In this document: one piece after another, positions 54,286-64,000 of the stretch | Layout: each line of letters opens with the position of its first letter | Numbering within the stretch: position 1 is the stretch's first letter | From: Triatoma infestans | Lineage: Eukaryota; Arthropoda; Insecta; Hemiptera; Reduviidae | NCBI GenBank assembly: GCA_011037195.1 | Contig: JAAEAF010000258.1 | Span: forward strand, 310,001 to 374,000 | Length of the DNA: 64,000 nt | Direction of reading: 5' to 3' | The notes under the pieces: model-generated | What the model saw: only the letters and a program-made list of their open reading frames with translations | Told to the model about the DNA's origin: nothing | The model's database searches: none | Position numbers and translations under genes: made by a program

Positions 54286-55260
54286 AATTAATCAAAATTT
54301 ACAAAAATGTTATTGACAATTTATAAAAGATTCGGCCATATTATGTACTAAGAAAAAAGTTGGAATTATGTATATTTAAAAAATTAGTAAAGAAGAATAG
54401 GGTAGACATACTGGAACATTGCCAAAGCTGGGTAGTTTATGCCAGGTAGACGTGAAAGCCAAAGACAATATGCAAAAAAAAAAGAAAAGGACAAGTGGTC
54501 GAGTGCGGTTGGTTTGAGGGAAACTAGTAAGATGGTAAATATGATAGGCAGTATTGTCTGCTGGGGGGGGGCAACTTTTGCAATTTTACCTTCCTTCCTG
54601 TGCCCTCGTACACTCTACCTACCTTACATACACACACGAACACTGTGCAAAGAAATACAAACTTGGAAATTTTCCTAAAGAAAAGAAGAAGACAGAGCTA
54701 GCGCATGTTGAGTACGATGAAAGGAGATAGAAAAAGCAACAGCCATTGAAAGTGCAAGACTGTGGAGGTGTAAGAGGTTTGCTTCCAGTAAGCAGAGGGG
54801 TATGATGATGGGTAAAGGGTTTTGTGTGTTTAGGAAGTAAGTGAAAGTTGAAAGGAGGCGGCATCTACCCTATTTCTCCTTGAAATATTGTTATTTGGGA
54901 GATGACGCTCCTATCATACCACTTGGTGATATAAAGAAACTTTTAATTAAATTTCCTAAGAATATATATATATATATATATATATAGATAATATATATAT
55001 ATTTTAGCATAATATAATTTTTTTTTAAAATAACATCAACGTTTTGTAATGTCCAACAATTTTCTAAAAAAAAAATATTGAACAGATTTACATCGTAAAC
55101 CATAGCAACAATGGCTTGGCCATGTCGGCATTCTTGATGTCTGTAAAATATTTTAGAATTAACATATGCATATATATATTTATTAGTTAGAACTATATAG
55201 AAGCCAAAATTGCCTAAAGATGCAGCATGAAATTCAATATGTTAAAATTTAATCTTAAAC
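54286..55260. other. Stretch without recognisable gene; AT microsatellite
   Basis: (AT)n at about 54964-55004. A GC-richer patch at 54440-54880 yields only low-complexity frames. Confidence 0.45.
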
Positions 55261-55620
55261 ATGTGCGGGTGAAATATTCATACAACTTACTCTTATAGAA
55301 TTTTTGACGGATCAGCTGATAAAATTCGGAATGTTTGGTAACAGTTTAGATCCTTCTTCTCCATAAAAACGTTTTAAGCAAATGGCACAAGTCAGGGAAG
55401 TATAACGTCTCAGCTAGCTAGAATAACCAAAAATCTTTTTTTTTGGGGGGGGGGATAAAGGTTGAAATAAAAGTGATAGGTTTCCATAAATTTAGTAAGA
55501 AAGTTCAAAGCTCCTATAGCTAGAAAGTTCAATGGTCCTGAAATAGCTCGAATAAGGCTTTTCTCCATACCAAATTCGTGTAACGCCCTACAGTTTCTTT
55601 TTCATGGTTTTAGACTTCTA
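55261..55620 (-). repeat. R1 repeat family, copy L (heavily decayed)
   Basis: GTGCGGGTGAAATATTCATA CAACTTACTCTTATAG matches the right end of R1. The interior is only faintly recognisable (GGTTGAAATAAAAGTGATAG). Confidence 0.45.
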
Positions 55621-58600
55621 CCTTGTCCAAATTTTATTTCTATACTGAAATCAAATTAAACATGATGGAATAATCTCAAAAGTAAATTAATACCAAACAA
55701 AAATGGGTAAGGTAAAATTGAATTATTTAAATCAGCAAAATTAATAAATTTTAATAATATTTTTAGTCATATTTTGAAAGTATATATAATTTCTATGTAA
55801 TCGCAGTGACCCCCTCCCCCCCTATCAAAGTGTTGTTTATCAGGTTATACATTATCAATTCTAATCATATTGATTTTCTACCCACCATATTTTAATATAA
55901 AGTGTTATCAACTATTGTATTGTTTGTCTAATGTTTGTAAAGTACGATAAAATTTTAGTGTTATTGAAGTTTTTAATGATTCAACGGTTTCAGCTATAAC
56001 TATGAAAACTGTGAAATATAAGAGATGAAAACCGAGGCAATGGGCAAAATTGAAATTGTAAAGATTCTAAATTACAAATTTAGTAAAACGTTTGATATAC
56101 ATACAGAGCCATAATTACGATGTGGATGCTTTATGAACTATTTTTTTTTTATCGAAAATTACTCGTAACAAACTTAGTATGATAAAAGTGAAAATATATA
56201 AATAAATATTCGATTATTTTTATCATATGTTTTGTTAAAGGAACCAATTTTTATTTTCTCGAAAAAGAGTTACACAAATAGGTATCTTTGTAAGAATAAA
56301 AAAATATTTTCCTTATCGAGGGCGATGATAGTGAGGAAAAGATAACCCACGCAAAGAAAGAAACCCTTGAAATTTACTGCTGAAGAAACATCTAAAAAAT
56401 ATTTAAAAAAAAGAATAAACAAAGTTTGATTATAATTTATAATAAGAATAAAGAGGATCCTAATAATCATAATTGTTTAATTATCCTTTATCGTCCGGGT
56501 TCTCTGTTTTATCTTTCGACAGATATACTGATTGAAAAAGTAACGATAGAAATATACTCACAACTAATAAACAATTTCGTTCAAGAAAGTTCTTGTAATT
56601 AATGAATAATATAAAAAAAACAACAACAGAGATTCACAATGAAACATAGGCTAAAAACAAAAGTGCCAACTCAAAACAAGCTCTACAGAAGACGTTTTCT
56701 TCTATGTGACCATAATAGTGACCTGGCAACAAAACTGAAGTTTTTAAATTTTATTCAATTATAACTTTGGATTAACAATTCGGACCATGCCGGAAACGAA
56801 GCCCTGAACTTTCTTTGCAACAAACTTTGGCCATGAATTAGAAAGCTTGTTATCTAGAATACAGAGTTATTCCGCATAGAAAATCATTAATCATTTTTTG
56901 GAACACTTGTACTCCCTATTTTTTTTTTGGAATTGTTAGCAATATAATAAAATATACTTAAAAAAAATGCTTGTCTTTGTTTTTATCAAATTTATTCGAT
57001 CTATAAAAGAGAGATTTGAGTACAACAAATCCATAAATAATAGCTATGAATCAAATACAAAAGCTTAGAATTGACAGCTGTATTAAGAATGCAAGAATTG
57101 ACTTATTACTTCATATCTATTGTTCCCTTAATCCAGTACTTAGTCGAGCTTACTATAATACGCATAATATGGAATCATTCATCCTTGTTCGATCTCAGTA
57201 AAGTTCTCATTCCACATATATTTGCTCACCTATTTGTTTTTTTTTTTTTACCGCCTCCTAGGTTTGTTTCTTCTCCAAACTCCTTATCTCTCTAGTATTG
57301 CCTGGGCCACAAACAACTCCTACTTTTTACAGCTTGGTGTACGATGTTCCAACTCTACCTCCTTCATTCAACACCCTAGGTTTCTTTTAGGTCCCCTTTT
57401 TTCTTTCTCACTAAAGTAGAAAAAAGAATAAAAAAAAAAAACAAAAAGCCAAAGAAAGTACTCTTCCCGCCCAGTATTATCCCTCCACCCCCCACCAAAG
57501 TTTCAACGTCCAAAAGATTTTCAATTGTCCCAGCTTTTAAATCAATGTAAGCCCCTTGTCGCCCGCGCATCTAACTTCCTTCTTTTTTTTTGTATCCTCT
57601 CAGAAAACTTCTCCATTTTAGACAGCCAAAGACAAGGTGGGATTTAGTTCCAGTCTATTAGGCAATGCTTGCAAAGAACTGTGAAAGCGTCCGTCATGCT
57701 ATTCATTCCCCGTATATTCTTATCGTTTTTACAGGATAATTGACCCGAACTTTTAAGACTAAAAAAAAAGAAACACCTGAGTATTTACTTTATAATAAAC
57801 CAATACATTTATATGTTTCATGTAATATAAAAAATTGAAAAATTAAATGAATATTTTTCATCAGAAAATCTTTAATGTCAAATAATATTCACATCCTCAA
57901 AAAAATAAATGATACCTAAAATTTAAAAGTTTATTGTTTTTTTAAAGAAATTGCAAAAAAAAAAAAAATAATAAAACAGGAGTGCAATTCGAGAACTTGT
58001 ATTTTAACTGTCGTCATAACCTAAGCTCAGGTAATGCCCTCTATTTTGTAATTTATGTGTCTGGGAGTTGAGTAACGCTGTACACAAAAAAAAAAATCCG
58101 TTTCTTTTTTAAGCAGGAAATTTCACTAACTTGGACTGACAATGAAAGGCTTACTTTGCCTGATCCGGCTTTTACCTTGACGGCTAAGCTTTCCATGTAA
58201 ATTAAGTGCTGTTTTCCATCTTTTTCTAATACGACAATTTTCATTCTCAACTTACTCTAAACAGCCCCATTTTTCCGTTCACACTATTTTCCTAAAAGGA
58301 GCCTTTGCTTACTTAAGAATCCATCTTAAAGCCTAGCAAAGCTATTTCGGCAGATCCATTCATATGGCCGTTCCAGATTGGTATGCGGTTACATTGCCTT
58401 CTCCAATATCTCTTGTCATCGGTTACCTGATCCTTATGGATCTATCTGATCCAGGCGATTCTCTCTGATGAACCTTACTTGATCCTGTAATTCAATACTA
58501 AACCGTCACCTTCTCTTTTTTACCTAGAGTACACATATTTAAATTCATTGAGCTCTCTCCTCTTGACTTCTAAATATCCCCACTCTATTATAACGTGAAA

Positions 58601-58810
58601 TATTCTGTTTTTCAAAAATTTACGTTCAAACAGCATATACTTTTTTCAAAACTCCTTCATCATAAAATTTATCTCGTTTTTTTTTTTATTTTTTTTTATT
58701 GAACATTATCTAATAATCCCAAAATAAATTGACATAACAGATATCTTCAACAAATATAACAGACTTAATTTTAGGAAGAAAAAAAATCACTAACCTTATA
58801 CATAATTAAA
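55621..58810. other. Long AT-rich stretch without recognisable gene
   Basis: No coding, RNA-gene or repeat match was seen by eye. 57180-57700 is pyrimidine-rich and somewhat GC-richer, with frames at 57071-57295, 57222-57419 and 57376-57570 that overlap on both strands. None has recognisable domains. Confidence 0.45.
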
Positions 58811-58914
58811 ATCTGGTATAAAACACTCATTAGAATTTCTGTTACTGCAATTCCCAAAAGTTCTGATTGACAAATTTCCAAATAAGTTGGAACTTTTATT
58901 GAATGTTTAATTTC

Positions 58915-59199
58915 AATGAAGCAAAAATTAGATGGCTAGGGCCAAATAAGAAACTTTTTATTTTTAAAAGTTTATTCGACGTTACGGACACCTTTGGTGT
59001 CATTCCTCAGGAACAATATAAACAGAAAATATAGAAAATCGTATGTGAAAAACTACTATTTTCTGGATTATTGTTTGTTACCTGATAATTTTCTGTATTT
59101 TCTGTTTATGTAGTTCCAGAGGAAGGACACCTAAGGTAAATTAAAAATAAAAAGTTTCTTCTTTGGCTCTAGCCAAACTAATTTTTTGCTTGTTTCATT
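58915..59199. mobile_element. Fold-back element with a hammerhead-like motif in each arm
   Basis: The left arm (about 58915-59028) and right arm (about 59088-59199) are inverted: GAAGCAAAAATTAGATGGCT and GGCCAAATAAGAAACTTTTT ATTTTTAA on the left; TTAAAAATAAAAAGTTTCTT CTTTGGCTCTAGCCAAACTA ATTTTTTGCTTG on the right. The spacer is about 60 bases. There is no coding content. The orientation (left arm minus, right arm plus, 3' ends outward) is the same as for the H elements at 19.6 and 50.0 kb. Confidence 0.8.
58970..59016 (-). ncRNA. Hammerhead-like motif, second type, one core base changed
   Basis: Minus strand: TTGTTC (helix I), CTGAGGA core, AT, GACACC-AAA-GGTGTC (helix II), C, GTAA where GAAA is expected, CGTC, then GAATAA pairing with TTGTTC. 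Helix III would be the palindrome ACGT alone. The A13-to-T change predicts loss of activity. The right-arm counterpart (about 59114-59140) has CAGAGGA and a decayed helix II. Confidence 0.55.
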
Positions 59200-59469
59200 A
59201 ACAACGGCCAAACATAACTATTGTTTATAATGTTGAATTTCCTGTGCTTCCTCTACATAAACCATGTCTTCCCAGAAATCCCAAGAAATAAATTATGCAG
59301 GGAAAATGTTTCAAATAATAGTACAAGATTTATACGTGTGCTACTTATTTTTATATAATACTAAGCAATCTGCTAAAAACTGAAAACCTTTTTCTGAAAG
59401 TTTGCCCACCGGTCAGACACAATATCCTGCTAAGTATCTATTTTCCTAAACACATTTACGTCTCTTATT

Positions 59470-60310
59470 TATTGTATGATTAAACAGAACGCCTATTGGT
59501 TTGGTAGTTGGATAAGGTTGGCGGAGAAATATGACTGTGTGTTTAGCCCCTATATTAATGACTGGGAGTGTTGGAGAGATCAGCTGGCAGCGCTGATAGT
59601 CAGGATTAGAACGGTTCTTCGGGGAGAAGTTATTGCGTCGGCTAGCCACATCCGTTAGAATTTCACATTATGGACAGTTGGATTTGAATGAAAAGATATT
59701 TTCCTTTGAACGGCACGATGATAATATGACATATACACTTCAGCACTTGCGATGGCTTTTTAAACTAAGAGGTGAACTTTTACAGACTGACGGAATTCCG
59801 ATTGCGTTACTTGGGTGTCCGTACCCTCGCTGTGTGTTCACTGAGAGATTATTTAAATGCTCTGGACTGTCATGGTCTTATAAATTTCGCCAGGTCTGCT
59901 TGGCGCTACCGTTTTCAGTTGGTGCAGGAATTTAATTTTTGATTGTTGTTAATTTTCATCATGTAACTTAATTTAATTATTATTGTAATTTATTTATGTA
60001 TCATAATTTTTTGTTGTTTTTATACTATTCTTTGGGTTATGTAATATTGATAAAAGTTTATTTTTCCATTTAATTAACGGCAATAATTCCTTAAATTAAA
60101 TTAGTAATTTATTTACTTGGCATTTATTACATTTTGAGTGATATTACTTATTGTTTTTGGTAATATGAAGTTCTTGGTTCATTTATTTGTATTAGGATTT
60201 AAATTGGTTTTGTTTTACATCAACCTCCGGCTGACGGGTTTCCCAAGCCGTATATACTTGTGTTTTCAGTTTTGCTATAGAAATGTTGGGTTTTTGTTTT
60301 TATAAAGTAT
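59470..60310 (+). pseudogene. LINE 3' end, same family as 34.2-35.5 kb
   Basis: The frame at 59476-59658 (MIKQNAYWFGSWIRLAEKY) parallels the EEWNVWLKK region of the LINE at 34.7 kb. The frame at 59633-59935 has LQHLRWLFKLRGELLQTDGI and CPYPRCVFTERLFKCSG, parallel to LLIKIRGELL and the CSLCNK...FLGRCP motif. The 3' UTR follows (CAACCTCCGGCTGACGGG) to an AT-rich tail. Two frames and a lost start show a 5'-truncated dead copy. Confidence 0.7.
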
Positions 60311-60589
60311 ATTATATTATTATAATTATTATTATTATTTATTGTATGATTATTTGGATCAAACACTATTTTTGATTCTATTCTGAAAGCAGCATTTTAA
60401 AAAGGTTGTGTAATGTTAACGTTTATCTAGAATCTCGTAAGAATACATTTTTAATGAAAAATATTTCAAGAAAGTGGTAAGCCAATCAATGTATAGTTAG
60501 TAGAGATGTTTAAAGAACTTATTGGCACTATCTTTGCGAAAATCGCCAAGAAGAAAATTGGAAGAAAAAAAGACATTTCAGCAAAGCCA

Positions 60590-60840
60590 CCCTTACAGTT
60601 ATAGAGAGAATCTTCATGACAGATGCAAGGCGGTTACTAAACGGAATATCAAGTTCAACTTTCCACGAGAATTGAGGTGATATCTCATTTTTTACTTATA
60701 ATGTTTGAACAAACATAAATACAAATCATTCTTCTCTAAAAACACATTTTTTCATTTTTAAATAATTTCTGGTAAAACTTGATTTAGAAAATTTAATACG
60801 ATCGCAATATCGGTTCTAACAGCAATAAAAATGTTATAAA
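60590..60840 (-). repeat. R1 repeat family, copy N (decayed, partial)
   Basis: GGCGGTTACTAAACGGAATA TCAAGTTC and AAAATTTAATACGATCGCAA TATCGGTTC match the hairpin-end half of R1. Confidence 0.55.
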
Positions 60841-62949
60841 GGGCTTAACTGTTAATGTAAAGGGCTTTAAGGACAAATATAACTGTTAATGGCATAGATG
60901 AAGAAATTTGTAATATTATACAATGAATATTCATTCATTCAGAAATATAGAAGGCATTGGATATTGGCAGATAACAGTGTGCAACCTGCCCAGTTCAAAG
61001 TGTGAGTTTTTATGTCACTGTGTGTGAAACTCGACCGTTATACAAGTGTATCTCATCTACACATATTATGGTAAGTTTATCCGTTTTTAATTGGTATCAA
61101 AATAGAAATCTGTACATGTTCAATTTCCTTCAAAACTAGTCTCCACCCAGTCTTCAAACCTATGGTGTTTGTCTGATCTCCATGTCAGAAACCGATCTTC
61201 ACCGCTTTAATTCTCATTGTAAATTTGTGAAAATTTATTATTAATATTACTTTTATTTTGCAACAGTTCAACAATTTGGCAACATTAAAGAAAAAAAAAA
61301 TGAATAATATACTTTTATTGAATATGTGGACGGGTCCCGCCGCAATGCTGGATATATAACAACTGAGATTTTATCCATCATAGCATGCATATTTGTTAAT
61401 CCTGACCGGATACGGGAGTTCATGTACAGAATTGATTTTAACTGTTACTGACTGCATAGTGCATAACAGAAACATTAAATTGAAATCAACTCTGTACAGG
61501 AAGCCTTACTCTTTGACCATCGATCAAAATCCGAAACCGTTCAGGAACATCAAAAATATCCATGCTAAGACGAATAAAAATCTCAGATAATATATTTTAA
61601 ATAAAAAAAAAAGTTTATAATCTGTTATTATCAACTTTCATAATTTTAATATTTGAAAATAGCTAAAATGTTATAATGATATTATTGAATTATAAATAAT
61701 TAACATAAATATTTACTTATTTTAGGATAAAATCAAATAACAATGCTTATAATATTCGAGGTATATATATATATATCTATATATTCATTGTGTGTATATA
61801 AAATTATTTAAGAATAACACCACGTTCAATAATCTTCCTGAATAGTAAAACCTCCCATTTTCATTAGAAATTATTCAATGTTTATATTTGTATATATTTT
61901 TTTTTTTCACTTTTTTTCTTAATAGTTTAAAAAAAATATAATTAACGCGAGAGTAGTCTTGTTGCAACTTTGATTTGTCTAGGTTTGAACAAATCTGGAT
62001 ACTCGACTGTCATTTTACTTACTTGTCAAACTATTTTTAGTAAAGAAAGGGATATTCATCCAATCTCGTAGAATACTCCAACCCTCCACTAAAATGAAAA
62101 AAAAATCAATATTTTATATGGATCAGGATTTTTTTTTTAAAAGAACAAGAATTTATTCTTCACTAAAATAAATGATTAATTAATTGAATTGGAAACATTA
62201 GAACTTCTTCAATGATGAAGAAACAATTAAAAAAAAAAAAAAAAAAGATATGTATTTTTGTTCGTGCTATATGCCAACACTGATATTTGAGCACTTAGAA
62301 AATGAATGATGATCCCCCCCCCCCCACACTTCACTTCTATTTCGAAGATAGATCTACGCTAGTGACACAGAGCGATTATTCTCCACCCAGTTGATGTAAT
62401 TTATATATATATATATATAATATATATATAAATAATTATAAAAGAAGAATTGTATCCAATTAAAGGAGGGGAAAACTAATGAAAAGAATCAATCTGTTTG
62501 ATTTATTATTTGGCAATATTTTTGTAACGATTTATTTTCTCATCCAGTTTTCATTTTGTTAAATATCTCCTCTTTCTTCCTTTTTGTTTGATATTACATT
62601 TTATTATTTATTGTGTCCTTTATAGATTTCAATGAGTTATAGAATCTAGAATTCCAATGGTTATCTTATAAAGAAAATAAATCAACATTAACCACGATCA
62701 TGTGCTGGCACCAACTCCCTATCTTCCAAACTCTGGATCCAAAGAAATAACAATCCAAGTTTTGGATATCCAATCTTTACATTATATTTGTTCGGTATTT
62801 ATCCAAATTCAAATTTGCCGCCGTCAAAATATAATAACTTATAAATCTATAGGCTGTGTCCTAATTGTAGAGAGGAGGTAGTCTCTATAATTGCCCTCTC
62901 CAGTCAGTCATTAACTAAAGCTCAGACAAGTAAGGTGTACGTGCGAAAG
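60841..62949. other. AT-rich stretch without recognisable gene
   Basis: Microsatellites (AT)n at about 61760-61785 and 62402-62430, and poly-A at about 62229-62247. Nothing else was recognised. Confidence 0.45.
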
Positions 62950-62953
62950 CAAT

Positions 62954-63634
62954 TTGCTTATGCAATTTAGACCACTGCGCTCTCCTTTCGTGAAAACCCA
63001 TGTATTGCCACTTCTGGTTTTCCTCGGGGAATTAGTGTTAATAAGTGAGTCACTATTTTATATTCGTACAAGCAATAGATATGCAGTAGACAGCACCTTC
63101 TACTTACACAGTTTAGATGACTTGCGCTCGCCTTTCGTGAAAACCCATGTGTTGCCACATCTGGTTTTCCTCGGCATTAGTGTTAATAAGCTGATCTCTT
63201 GTCGAGTGAGTGTCTCCGGATTCTCCCGGCCTGCTAAGGTTAATTGTACAAGCACATGGTCTACTTCCGGTTGCGTCTCCGGCCTTACAGCTTCCAGGAG
63301 CCCATTTAAATACTTCATTTGTGTTCATCAGCCGTACTGTGCGGACGACGATTCTGGAATTACAGGCACATGGGGTTTGTTTCCTTTCCTGTTTCCCATT
63401 TCCTTGAACATATGGGCTAAAGGGCTTCAGTCGAACCACACTAATTATAAGGCATCTGCGTTTAAGGTAAGCGCCATTCCTTTTGGCTTGTTGAATATAA
63501 TAAATATTTTTACTACTTATTTTAAATTTAATTTAGTATTCATTTTGTTCATGTTATATGAGCCCATTGGCTCGCTCTTTATTCTTTATTTCAAACTATT
63601 CAACATATACAGTCCACTTAATATTTCACTTTAA
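62954..63634 (+). other. 226-codon open frame of unknown meaning across the direct repeat
   Basis: Both repeat copies are read in the same frame, giving RSPFVKTHVLPLLVFLG and RSPFVKTHVLPHLVFLG. After about residue 170 the frame is AT-rich and hydrophobic, so it may be chance. AAGGTAAGC at 63466-63474 looks like a splice donor that would cut the frame before this part. No domain is recognised, and a repeat or LTR fragment is as likely as an exon. Confidence 0.3.
62960..63190 (+). repeat. Two-copy direct repeat, about 83 bp each, period about 148
   Basis: TTTCGTGAAAACCCATGT, then ATTGCCACTTCTGGTTTTCC TCGG and ATTAGTGTTAATAAG (62960-63043), is repeated at 63108-63190 with a few changes. The surrounding 62.93-63.47 kb is GC-richer than its neighbours. 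Confidence 0.85.
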
Positions 63635-64000
63635 ATTTTACTTTATTTCCTGTTTTTTACTGAACAATATTCTCTCCTTTTCAATAATCAAAATTAAAAT
63701 TTAGTTACTCAAAAGTTAAAATCTCTAAATTTTACTTTTGGTTAGAGAAAGGGAATGAGTATAGTTGAATTAATGTCTGCATGAAATGTCAAGCACTGCT
63801 CGAAGTTTCAAGAAACTTCTTCATTTCCAGGATGTTCTGAACCTAAATTTGAAGGTTTCATTTCTTTATAAAATGAAAGCTTAGAAAAAAAATAAACAGA
63901 GGTTGGACTTAGAACAAGGGTATATTATAAAGTATGATAATTTTCGATGGAAATGTGCCCCCCCCCTAATAGAGTGATTGTAGATGTCGCACTGGTTATA
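63635..64000. other. AT-rich end of window, nothing recognised
   Basis: No match seen. Confidence 0.4.

Larger units (their letters stand above)
58811..59400 (-). repeat. R1 repeat family, copy M, split by a fold-back element
   Basis: ATCTGGTATAAAACACTCAT and GATTGACAAATTTCC lie before the fold-back unit. GGGAAAATGTTTCAAATAAT AGTACAAGA lies after it. Both match ordered blocks of copies D and G. Confidence 0.6.

Noticed and set aside
57071..57570. Cluster of short frames on both strands near 57 kb
   Set aside because: They overlap in opposite directions across pyrimidine runs and have no domain, start context or repeat support.
1..64000. Host gene, CRISPR array, bacterial operon or rDNA
   Set aside because: No conserved non-transposon protein, spaced direct-repeat array, Shine-Dalgarno-type gene cluster or rRNA block was visible on either strand.

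Overview
This window reads as AT-rich intergenic or heterochromatic DNA of an arthropod, most likely an insect. The evidence is the repertoire of transposable elements: Jockey-like, RTE-like and R2-like LINEs, mariner and Tc1-like relics, a Ty3/gypsy LTR element, a tRNA-derived SINE and many short inverted-repeat elements. I found no host protein-coding gene, tRNA gene, rRNA gene or CRISPR array that I can support. Nearly every long open frame is a piece of a retroelement or transposase, a low-complexity frame, or chance.

Layout. 1-3682 is the 5' part of a minus-strand Ty3/gypsy element (LTR, primer-binding site, gag with a SAP-like N-terminus, three zinc knuckles, protease, RT) that runs off the left edge. 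3.8-11.3 kb holds a SINE, a LINE insertion inside an older repeat, two head-to-tail copies of a terminal-inverted-repeat family called R1 here, and a nest of three elements (hammerhead repeat inside a TIR element inside a Jockey LINE). 13-18.2 kb holds another hammerhead repeat, an R1 copy, a SINE, an internally deleted mariner and a TIR element flanked by TTA. 19.5-25.5 kb holds an inverted pair of hammerhead repeats with a SINE between them, LINE relics and a solo LTR of the gypsy family. 25.6-32.4 kb holds a cluster of palindromic GTACT motifs, a pair of inverted arms (one split by a SINE), transposase and LINE relics and a TIR element. 33.8-36 kb is an R1 copy split by a LINE. 36.4-38.2 kb is a relic of an R2-like LINE with a restriction-like endonuclease. 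39-47.9 kb holds another solo LTR, R1 copies, a SINE, an LTR candidate, an RTE-like LINE, a LINE RNase H tail and a Tc1-like relic. 49-53.7 kb holds R1 copies, a hammerhead-bearing insertion with a clear target-site duplication and an uninterrupted paralogous site, and a 61-bp LINE tail. 54-64 kb is mostly anonymous AT-rich DNA with decayed R1 copies, a fold-back element carrying a second hammerhead-like motif, a LINE 3' end and a tandem duplication near the right edge.

The most interesting signal is a set of repeats carrying hammerhead-ribozyme-like cores (CTGANGA, helix II hairpin, GAAA, then ACCGGT or ACGT and a GTC cleavage site). Three times they occur as an inverted pair forming the two ends of one unit (19.58-20.42, 50.01-50.72 and 58.92-59.20 kb). 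Hammerheads with a minimal helix III are known from Penelope-like elements and retrozymes, so the likely reading is short non-autonomous relatives of those elements. No Penelope-type RT or GIY-YIG endonuclease is visible here.

All alignments were done by eye. Boundaries of decayed repeats are uncertain by tens of bases.
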